Shown here piece by piece: positions 24,101 to 36,100 of a stretch of DNA of 64,000 nt. The stretch comes from Achatina immaculata (taxonomy: Eukaryota > Mollusca > Gastropoda > Stylommatophora > Achatinidae). The DNA lies in the NCBI GenBank assembly GCA_009760885.1, contig CM019716.1:7944438-8008437 (forward strand), given 5' to 3'. Position numbers and translations under genes: made by a program. Position 1 is the first letter of the stretch. Each line of letters starts with the position of its first letter. The notes beneath the pieces are model-generated. The model was not told the origin of the DNA, did not search any database, and saw only the letters and a list, made by a program, of their open reading frames with translations.

Positions 24101-27100
24101 TTTTCGTGTGTTTATCCGGCAGTAACTTATCTGATTTTCTTGTGTTTATCTGGCAGTAACTTATCTGATTTTTCATCTGTTAATCTGGCAGTAACTTATC
24201 TGATTTTCATCTGTTAATCTAGCAGTAACTTATCTGATTTTCATCTGTTAATCTAGCAGTAAATTATATGATTTTTCATCTGTTAATCTAGCAGTAAATT
24301 ATATGATTTTTCATCTGTTAACCTAGCAGTAAATTATCTGATTTTCATTTGTTAATCTGGCAGTAACTTATCTGATTTTCATCTGTTAATCTGGCAGTAA
24401 CTTATTTAATTTTCATCTGTTAATCTAGCAGCAACTTATCTGATTTTCATCCGTTTATCTGATTTTCATCTGTTTGTCTGACAGTAACTTCGCCTTTACA
24501 TTTATTGTTCTCAGATGCAAGGTAAATCTTGAGGTGTAGGGTGTTTTTTTTCACATTTGTTATGGGGACTTGAAATCTTCAGGCACCCGGCACAGAAGAC
24601 ACTGAGCTATGTTCATAGTTTTGGAGGCACTGAAAAGATAAATGTTCCTAGGGCTCTGGGAGTCAAGATCCGGGAAGGTGGGGTAGTTGGAGGGAGGGGG
24701 AGGAGCGAGGGACACTGAGCGAGCTCAACTTCTTTCTTTAGGAGGTCAAAGTTGTAAAGGACTCGAGCATTGATTTATAGAGTTACATCCTCTGATGACA
24801 CAAGCAGTGGTTCTCAAAATCAGGTCATGAGCCAAAGTTGGACCTGGGAGACCTGATGTAGGGTCGCGAGAATTTTTGTGGAAAAAAAAAACAGGAAAAG
24901 ACAACAAAATGATTCAGTTTTTATTTTTGGTTTTTATTTATTTATTTTTTAAGTTTATATAATTTTGTAGAAATCCTGCTGGCCCTCTTTCCCTGATTTT
25001 CCTTTTCGGATAGGAGACCAACTGACCCCTGGGCCCATCCTGGCTACCCAGGCCCCTGGTTAGTCCCCGGATGTTTCAGGATAGTGGCAGTGCTGGCAGT
25101 TTTATTAGTTGTAATAATTCATCTCCGTAACGTTGGTTTATTTGGTTATAAATGTTATAAATTAAGCTTATATCACTTTCTGTTAAGGTTAATACAAGTA
25201 TAATACAATGTACTAGAGTTTTGTAAGGGAAAAGTTTTGCTCTGATCTGTAGGGAAGTGAGAGAGGGCACAGGAGTCGACGTGGACATGCGCATTGGGGT
25301 ACATACGGGCTCTGTACTGTGTGGGGTACTTGGCTTGAGGAAGTGGCAGTACGATGTGTGGTCTGACGACGTCACAATAGCCAACCACATGGAGTCTGGT
25401 GGAGTGCCAGGGTAGGCTTTTCCTAGCTTTTAAGAGGCCAGCTCCATTCTTATACCACATGTATCTTCTGTCATCATCATCACAATGAAGCATCATCTCT
25501 CTGAGGACATTCTCTCTTTTGCCAGTTCTTTCCATCTTCCATGTTAAATAACAGAGTCTCAGGGAGAAATTTTGTAAGCTAGTGCAGAACATTCCCCCCT
25601 CACCCTCCCCCCCCCCCCACATTTCCGCGTCATCTGGGCTCCGGAACAATGCTCAGGCTGGACCCTCGGGGCCCAAGAACAATGCTCAGACTGGATTCTC
25701 TGGGCCCCGGAACAATGCTCAGATTGGACCCCTGTCACACAGGGTTTGCCAAAGAATAATATGTACTTTAAACAAAACTTCTTAAAGCGAAACCAAGAGA
25801 AAGCAAAGCTGAAGATCTAGTGACACCGATGACGACGACGACGACGATGATGATGATGAAAGCAGTAAATCTAAACTTCTTATTTCACTTATGTCTTCCT
25901 TTCATTTACTCCACTTTGATACCCGTATACACTGTGTGGAGTCGCTAAGGAACATAGACGCTAAAATAAGGGAGATAACTTGAAGAAAGAAGGAAAACAT
26001 TCACATGGGAAGGGAACTAACTGCAAGGACCCGGTTTGCAGTACCACGGGGTCATGGCCTGTTGTTTTCGTCGTCTTGAAAAAAAAAACATGAGAAGGAC
26101 AGTGCTATGGAGACAGGATTCAGCTGCCTGTGGTCTGTGAGATCATAGCACTGAGCCACAATCTCTGTGGAGAATGCACAAGATGGTGATGATTAATGCA
26201 GTCATGTGATTTATTGCTACTATTATTTGTAACTGAAATATTTTTCTTTCTTTCCTCTGTTCAATAAATGAAGATATTAGTGAAATGATTAGTAGGACAT
26301 ATTTATCTTAAAAAAAAAAAAAGGTAACGGTAAAGGTAATCCTGTCATGCCTTAGAGCCACATAGGGATATGGTGTTAGTGCCCATATTTTCCTAGACCT
26401 GTCAGCACACTAGAGGGTGATATGGTCAATATCACGCCTGGCTGCCTTTCCTTCCCAAACCCCAGAAGAAGTTGGGTACCCATTTCTACAGCTGGGTGAC
26501 TGGGGTGCCTCCGGCCGGATTTAAACCGAACCCCCAACCTTCGCCATGAGAGACCAGTGCACTAACCACTTCGCCACTCAGACACCCTAATGATAGGAAA
26601 ATTGTGTACACAATAGTTTTAGTTAAGAGAGAAGGTTTAGACTTTGACAAACTAGGCTGCTCTGATAAATCAGTCAGTCATGTACATGTCCCTTGCAGAA
26701 CTTTGTCCCAAACAGCTGTACTGTAGGTCTCTCAGTTGTAAGCATGATGGCCTGCTGCTGATGCATCCATCTGCAGATCATCAACAATGTCCTGAAGACA
26801 TCTTTGCCTTGGTCTTCCTCTCTTTCTTTTTCCTATTATGTACCCTTCCAAGACTGTCCTCTCTAAATTCTCATGACGTTTATTATGTCTAAAATATTTA
26901 AATTTTATCTGTTTAATCCTATTTACTAGCCAACCTTCTTCAATATTAAGTTCTTGTAGTATAGATATATTTGTTCTTTTTTGTGTCCATGATATATGAA
27001 GGTGTTAGTTTAATAAGGGTGATAACTAATTTAAATTTAGGTATTTTTAATTTGCTCTTTAATCTTTTTTTTCTTTCCTATCTTTTAATAATTTGAATAT

Positions 27101-30100
27101 TTTTGAATAAAATATTCATATTGAAGATAATTTTCTTATTACATAACTAAACAAAATCTTATCATTAAGATAATTTTGCACCTCTGTAAATAAAAAACCC
27201 TACATGAAACAAAATTACCTCATTTTTCAGGAGAGTGCATATTTCTAAACAAACGCTAGACTTTTTGAATGGAGAGTATGAAGTTGAAGATGGCAAAGGT
27301 CATGAGAGAAGTGCATATCTGGCTGAGAATAAAGTAGAGACTTACTTGATTGTTCCTGTTGAGAAACGGCAGGTATGTAATGAAAACACATACAACATGC
27401 AGTTTTTTTTCACCAAATTCTTTTTTTCATTTTTGTAGTTTTTATATGTGCAAAAGTTTTAGTTGAGGGAGAAGTTTCAAACTTTGACAAGTAAGGTTGC
27501 TGAAGATTCAGACTTTGACAAGTAAGGTTTTATTTTGAAAATAAGGTAAAAAAAACTTTTTAAAAAGTGAAGGATTTGAAATGGTAAATTTATAATTTAG
27601 TTTACGAATGTATAATTTGTTCATGGGGAAGGATTATCAAGAAATATTTTAAAGTCAGCCATTTCTGTTGAACAACAGAGCGAAACTACATTTTCATGGA
27701 CATGAAAGAGAAGGAGGAAATATCATCTAACAGACTGTGAGAACAAAATAGAAAAAAAGAAATAATAGCAAAAGGAAATTAAATGATGAGTACAGTGAAA
27801 AGAAGGAAGAAAGTTATAACAGGGGACAAAAACATTAAGATAATATGGAGGAGAAATTTAAAGAGAGAGGAAAATTAAAAAAAGGAAATTTAAAGATGAT
27901 TAAAATAGGGAAAGATAATGTAAAGGGAAAGGATAAATAAAGACATGATAATTGAAAAAGAATAAGGGAAGAAACAAAAAGAAGAAAAGCAGAAGAAGAT
28001 GGAAACAAAGAAGAAAAAGGAGAGAAATAACTGCAAGGCGAATAGGAGAAGTAAAAGAGCCAAAGAGGAAGAAATGGAAGAAGAGGCATAACAGAAAAAA
28101 AAGATGGAAAAGGACAAAAATAATCAGAGTTAAAGTATAAAAAATGATAAGCATATTGATGATAATAAATCACTGATGAAAAAATAGATAATGGAGACAT
28201 TCTTTACATAACTATGGAATCTATTTATTTATTTGCTACAGGAGTAAAAAGTAAAGTTGAAAACGTTGGACAAAATGCTAACAAAGTACCAAAGGTTCAC
28301 AAAATAAAATTAAATATTTGGTTTTCCTTTGACAGGCAAACAGAAAATTGGGAAAGACACGGTATCACATGACCAGCATGCGGAAATCTGTTCGGGTGAC
28401 AAAGTTTCTCGAAAGCTGGGGAGTGGATAAACCTTTTGCTAACCTGAAAACGAGCTCAATGGTGTCCAAAGTGCTCAGCCTAACGGTGAGTTCAAGACCC
28501 TGGTCATCTCCTCAACCTTTCATCAACTGTAGCTTTACATTTGCCATATCAGAATATTTCTCAAATCTTTTTGTAAACTCCCTTTTGTTGTTGATGTAGT
28601 TGTTTTGATATTGTTAATTATTTTGATGTGACTATTGCTATTCAAAAGTAAAACAACTAAAGAATCTGTGGAGAGGAACAGACAGAACTACAAAAATAAG
28701 ATTTTTAAGGGCATGCATCTTTCCCATCGCAACATATGCCTGTGAGACCTGGATACTTAACAAAACAGCTGAGAAACACATAAATGGCTTTGAATGTAAA
28801 TGCTAAAGAAGAGTTCTTCAAATATCATGGACACAAAAAAGAACAAATATATCCATACTACAAGAACTTAATACTGAAGAAGGCTGGCTGGTAAAAAAGA
28901 TTAAAGAGAGAAAACTTCAATATTTTGGACACATTAAACGTCATGATAATCTAGAGAAAACCGTTTTGGAAGGGTACATAATGGGAAAAAGAAAGAGAGG
29001 AAGACCAAGGCAAAGATGGCTGCAAGACATTGTTGATGATCTTCAAATGAATGCATCAGCAGCAGGCCATCTTGCTCACAACCGAGAGGCCTACAGGAGT
29101 GCTGTTAGGGAGGCGAGGTTCCACAAGGGACATGCAAATGAATGAATGAAATGAATTGTTACTCAAGTTGTAGCTATTTCTGTTATTGCTTTTGATGTTG
29201 TTGTTGTTATAACTGATGATGTTGTAGTTGTCTTTAATGTTGTTGATGTTGTTATAACTGTTGCTTATGTTTAAATAATTTTTTAGGTTATTATTAACAG
29301 CTTTTGTTACAGTTGATGTTACTATTTTAATTGCTTTTGTTGTTTTTGCTGATGCTGCCAGCTGTTGTAGGTGTTGCTAGATCACCCTGTTGTCATGATA
29401 TTGGTGTTTTGAATGCTGTTTGTTTTGTTTAAGATCTAGCAGACTTTGGTATAAGAGGGCTGTACAGCTTCTCTGGCTTGCTAGAACTGAAATAACAAGC
29501 AGGCTTCTCAGAATGTTCCACTACCAGACACAGTATTTTAATTTTTTATCCCCAGTAGCCAAATGTCAGTTTGTTTTTTTTTTTAACATAAATAGGGCTT
29601 GTCCTGCCATATTACTATGTGTTGTTATACAGAACTGATTGTTTATATCCATGTTCTGCATATCTTTCATTGTAGGACTGTGGATACATAAGCACCAAAT
29701 CACCACTGAAGCAAGACCATTCTTTCATTAGTGTTTTGTTTAGCATCTTTTCATTGTTCTGTCAGATTCCAGAGTTAAATCAACCTTTTTCTTGGGTTGA
29801 TGACTCAGAAATGCATTTCAGCTGTGAACGGACCAGAAGTATAATATCATAGAATGCTAAGTCTACATGTAGTACCTTCCCATTTGGCTGTACATAGTCA
29901 TTCATTCATTTGCGTGTCCCTTGCGGAACTTTGCCTCCCTAACAGCACTCATGTAGGCCTCTCTGTTGTGAGCAAGATGGCCTGCTGCTAATGCATCGAT
30001 TTGCAGATCATCAACGATGTCTTGCAGCCATCTTTGCCTTGGTCTTCCTCTTTCTTTTCCCCATTACTGTACAAAGTACTGAACAGAAATATCTGTTATT

Positions 30101-33100
30101 TATGTATTATTATTTATTAATGAACTTTTACACTTAAATTCATTTCATATGTGTAATTATTTATTGGCTTATAACTTGTGAACCAATCAGTGTTTGATGA
30201 TAAAAGTAAGTGTGATAAATGTCAGTCTGTCATTTTTCTTTTGGTTTTTCTAGAGTTTAGCTTTGATAGATTCCAACTTCATGATGAACTCCTCAGGCAT
30301 TGATCAAGGGTAAGTGAGTGGAGATGTGGTGGAAGTAAACATTTGAGAGAATAGTACAGGGATAAGTGAGTGGAGATGTGGTGGAAGTAAACATTTGAGA
30401 GAATGGTACAGGGGTAAGTGAGTGGAGATGTGGTGGAAGTAAACATTTGAGAGAATAGTACAGGGATAAGTGAGTGGAGATGTGGTGGAAGTAAACATTG
30501 AGAGAATGGTACAGGGGTAAGTGAGTGGAGATGTGGTGGAAGTAAACATTTGAGAGAATAGTACACTGAGAAAGAGATGGAAGATAAGGGCAATTTATGG
30601 GAAGATGTGAGAAAGAGAGAAAGATTTGAGTGAAAGTTGGAAATAAGTTGGAAAGGTTGTTAGGATGAGGTGAGAGAAGATAAAACCAAGTCAGTGAAAA
30701 TGAGAGAGGATACAGTTGGAAATGAGAGTTGTTAAAATTTTAAATGAAACATGGTAAAATATTAAATGACAATTTAATAAAATTTAATTAAAATACAATT
30801 TAAGAAGTTGAGTCAAGAGGAAATCAGATCAGACTGAAAGAATGATATGAACTAAAAGGAAGGATTCAGTTTCTGAAGAGTGAAATCAGCAGAGGTTTAA
30901 GGGAAACTGAATATAATAAGAGAGAGGAAGTATGGCAGAACATACATATTAAGAGAAATAAGATTCTATAGGAAGTCTTGTTTTGCCTTGTCTCATTCTT
31001 CATATACCTTTTGGTGTTGAGGGGACAAATAGACGACTTGATAAGGCTCGACAATTTGCTTCTTATAATGAGATATTTAATGCTTTTGTAATTTCTTCCA
31101 TCCATCTCCTGCATGGGTGGCCTCTTCCTCTGTTACCTACAAATCTTAATGTGAATGTTATATATAGAAAGTGTATAAAGCATATTATGAGAAATAAGAT
31201 TATTTATAGATTAGAGTGGGAGCAAAGACGCTGTCTCATTTGGCAATCAGCTATCTTTAGCTGACATGCTGGCACTACAGATGGTGAATGATAGCAGGCC
31301 AAGACCCTTTCCCACCTCTCCTTTGGCATCTCCAGTAACAGGCAAAGCCTGGCTAATGCAACAGGGATCACCATAGTCCCCAAGGTGGTGGAGTCTGCTA
31401 AAGAAGTATTGCTATTTAGCTGACTCAGGGGCTGAAAAAAACAGCCATTGTAGCCCGCTTTACCTCAGTATCCTCACCACATCAGCCGCAAAGAACTCCA
31501 GCTCACAGTTCCATGGAGATTGAGGAAGAAGAAGATAGATTAGAAGAGAAGAAAAATGAAAGAAAGCAATACTAACCTTTCTCAAGTGCATGCAGCTCTA
31601 TTCCCTGTATGAGATGCCCTTGTATGAGACACCTTTGTTTGAGATGCCCTTGTATGAGATGCCCTTGTATGAGATGCCCTTGTATTAGACACCCTTGTAT
31701 GAGATGGTTAACGAAATTATAAAAAAAATTGTCATGTGTTTTTTTCCTACTTCCAAATTTTAATTTATATTTGGAATTAAAAGAACTGGTTTATATTATT
31801 ATTGTACGATGTGCCATGGCATAACAGATGGATTTATCATCTGCTGTGATTCAGGTATATCTCAGAAGAACGAAACTAACTTTAGTCTGACTTAAGACAT
31901 CTTTTTCTTACGATGCTTGTCCCCTATGAACCAGCTGTGACATAGATCAGCATCAAAATCCTTTACATAAGCTCTTGAAATGTTCTTATGTAGTTTTAAA
32001 ATATGTATGTATAAATATGTTTTGTATTAGTTTTTTATGTGTAAATATAGTTCATTTCATTCATTAAAAAAAATTTTATTATTCGTCTTTATTAAGTATC
32101 AGTCTTATCATGTATAATGCATGTTTTCCTTCATTAGCTACAAATAAGCACCAGAAGGTACCCAAATATTTATTTAACTGGATGTTGGTGTGCAGCAACT
32201 CTATATTTCAGATTACTGGCTGCAGATAAGCAGCAACAGGATGAAATCAACATGAGACTACGAGATCGTCTCAACAATATAAGTAACACCAGGCAAGTTT
32301 TAGAAGAAAAAACATTTATATATATATATATCTTACATCTTACATCCTTCCCATATATATATATATATATTTTACATCTTACATCCTTCCCATACATTTA
32401 AAAATCACATAGGGCTCACATGGTAGTTCGACAAGTTTTATATATATATATATATATAAAAGAAACGCAACAAATATGATTTTGCAGTTTGAACTGAAGT
32501 TTGCTGATCAGACAAGGGCATATTGCTTGAAATGTTCACTTGGACATCAGCGTCACGCGCTGACCTGAATTGTACTCAGCAGATGGTTCATGAGCACAGA
32601 AAAGCGACACAGCATTTTTGACAATAACTCATGACAGGTTCACGAGAATCCTGTGAAACTTACTGAACACAAAACTCGCTGACCATGTTATTGAATGCCT
32701 ATAAAAGATTGATGCTCCGCAAATCAATTCATTTGAAAATTCATTGCGCAAGTATGACTATCTCACTACAGAAGAACGACTCATCATCACTGGATGTTTA
32801 CAGACTGAACAGTCACAAAGTGTAGTGGCCAGACAATTTAATGTGGTTAGAAGCACCATTAGTCGCCTTTGGAGACAATTTCAAGAAACTGGCTCAGTTG
32901 CAGTCTGGCCGCGCAGTGGAAGACCCATAGTCACAACTCCTGCTGAAGACCGCTTCATACGGCTGCGTCACCTCAGGAATTGATTTGCATCTGCGTCCTC
33001 AACAGTCCAGTCAATGACAGCAGCTCGTCAAATTTCAGATCAAATGGTCAGGAACCGGCTGCACGATGCTGGTCTTTGGGCTAGAATGCCCTACAGAAGT

Positions 33101-36100
33101 CCTGTTCTTACGGACTGACATTGCCAGAACCGACTGCAGTGGGTAAACCAGCATCGTCAATGGACTGTTGCGAATGATTGGAGAAGGGTTTGGTTTAGTG
33201 ATGAATCATTCTTTCTGCTCCAGTGACACAAAAGACAGAGAAGAGTTTACAGCAAAGTCCATGAGCGCTATGCCCAGAACTGTGTGGATGAAGCTCCTCC
33301 ACATGGTGGTGGAGGTGTAGTGGCATGGGGAACAATCAACTTCCTGGGAAGAAGTGACCTGGTGCAAACTGAAAGACTCCTGCATGCCCAGCAATACGTC
33401 TCTGAAATTCTTCATCCTCACGTCCTTCCCCTTCTGGCTGCACCATTGTTGATTTTTCAGCAGGATAACCCGATAGAACACTAATGGGATGAACTTAACA
33501 GACAATTCCGCCACTGGGACATGGTGCCAGCCAATCTCTGACAGTTGTCTCTTGCACTGTGGGAAGAGTGGGCAGCCATCCTACAACAACAGATCCAATG
33601 GCTAATCAGATCCATGTCAAGGAGATGTCATTCTCTGATACAGGGCAGAGGAGGCCATACACCTTACTGAAACGGAGGCCTCAGTCACACACAAAAAAAA
33701 TCCAAACCAAATTTAATGAACATCATTTCATTGTTAAAGTCTTAAAGTTTCTTCATGCCAAGACTGGAACTTTAATTCCGTAAAATAAAATTTTGATACC
33801 AAGTTTGAAATTTGGTGTCCATTACGACTACAGTAGTGTTGCGTTTCTTTTTTTGAATAGTATATAAAATCAGTGAACTTGTTTTGTTTTGATTTTGTGA
33901 CAGAAATTTCCTCTTGAAAAACAAAACTGATGAAACGATGCTAATAAAAACATATCCCATAGATTAAAACATGCTGTCCAATGATGGTAGAGATGATGAT
34001 TCAAATTAGTGGACATACTGAATTTGATGTAACAGATACTTGTGTAATAATATGAGTAAATAATAGTGACAATTGTTTGTTTGTTATTGATAATTTGGAT
34101 AAATTTTTATATTTACAGATACAATAATTCTATTAAAAATCAGTCAGCTGTGGATAATTATGTCAAGAATAAATAAGTTTTAGATAACTACATTATGAGT
34201 TAATATGTAATAGATAATTATGTTAAAGTTAGTAGGTTACAGATAATTATATTATGAATTAATAGATTTTAGAAGTTAATGGGTTGTAGATAATTATGTT
34301 AAAATTAGTAGTTTGTGGATAAGTATGTTAAGAATTAATAGGTTTTAGATAATTATGTTAAGAGTTATTAGGTTGTAGATAATTAGGTTAGGAATTAGTA
34401 GGTTGTGGATTTTTATGACAAAGGTTGTTAAAATGGTAGATAATTATGATAAAGTTAAGTGCCAGGTTTTTTTAAATAAGTAAGTAAAAATAAAAGGACA
34501 AATAATAAGTCATAAAAAATAATAAATCATTAAAATTTCCATTTGAAAAAAAAAATCAGCCTTTGTTACATACATCTTTGTATAAGTGGAGAAGGAGTGA
34601 GTGCAGAAATAACAGAAAACTTCTTCAGCATGACCTGATTTAACAGTTTTGTTTCCTGATATCTCCAACAGTTTTCCATGCAGCTCAGAGTCTGAAATGC
34701 ACACAGTGTTCCTGAGATTTCTGGACCCATCAGCAGAGCAGAGCTTCTCCAAACAGCCTGATCACATGTTCTCATACTATGTCATATGTGCATTTCTCAT
34801 ATTCATTGTTGTTTTCATCACTCAAGCCATCATGCTGCCAAGGTAAACTCTCTTTCTCGTGCTACTTTTTGTGAAGGAGTTTAAATTTTTTTGTCATATA
34901 TCCATGAATGCTGACCTCATATATCCATGAATGCTGACCTGATATATTCATGAATGCTGACCTCATATATCCATGAATGCTGACCTCATATATCCACGAA
35001 TGCTGACCTGATATATTCATGAATGCTGACCTCATATATCCACAAATGCTGACCTGATATATCCATGAATGCTGACCTCATATATCCATGAATGCTGACC
35101 TGATATATCCATGAATGCTGACCTGATATATCCATGAATGCTGACCTCATATATCCACAAATGCTGACCTGATATATCCACAAATGCTGACCTGATATAT
35201 CCATGAATGCTGACCTCATATATCCATGAATGCTGACCTCATATATCCATGAATGCTGACCTCATATATCCACGAATTCTGACCTCATAACACTTTCATG
35301 TCCCAGTGGCCTTGGAAGATCACCACTATATCTTAATGGCATGGAAACGGGGATTTTACCTTATTTACCTTATATCTATGAATAGGTTTCAGCATGTAGC
35401 TTTTCTTTCAGCTCAATCGATCATATGTCTAGATAAAGTGTGTTATAAGGCTAGTAAGACTGCTAAACTTTAGTTTTTCTGCTGAACTTTAATAATACTG
35501 CTGAACTTTAGTAATGCTGCTGAACTTTAGTAATGCTGCTGAACTTTAGTAATGCTGCTGAACTTTAGTAATACTGCTGAACTTTAGTAATACTGCTGAA
35601 CTTTAGTAAGACTGCTGAACTTTAGTAATGCTGCTGAACTTTAGTAATACTGCTGAACTTTAGCAAGACTGCTGAACTTTCTTCTATGATCAGAAAGAAA
35701 ATACTGTCACTTGACATTTTGCAAGAAGATGAAAGTTAGAGAAAAAATAAGGACATTATCAAAAGAAAACTAAAAATATAATGTAAGATAGGAAAATGTA
35801 ATAACAGTTTGACAGAAAATATAAAGAATAATAATAAGGCATTGCTGGACAGAAACAGGTACTTAATGTTTAATTCCTAACAAAAATGAAAGAAATCAAT
35901 GAAAGGAAGATGTTTCGTTCCTATTAAAAAAATTTGAAAAATGAAAGAAATCAATGAAAGGAAGATGTTTCGTTCCTATTTAAAAAAAAAAAAAAAGAAT
36001 TTAATGAAAATGAAGATGTACTAGAAAAATGTTCTCATCATTGAGGAAATGAAGAGGCTCTTAGAATTATTTTTAAAATATACGTGTATATGAAAGTCCT

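Noticed and set aside
27835..28200. 121-codon Ser/Phe-rich frame
   Set aside because: Compositional artefact of the purine-rich block.
32283..32284. GT donor (ATAA|GTAACA) for exon 13 instead of the GC donor
   Set aside because: Joining there puts exon 14 in the wrong frame with a stop before TM7.
32744..32983. Short HTH regulatory protein gene
   Set aside because: It is the N-terminus of a decayed Tc1 transposase between terminal inverted repeats.
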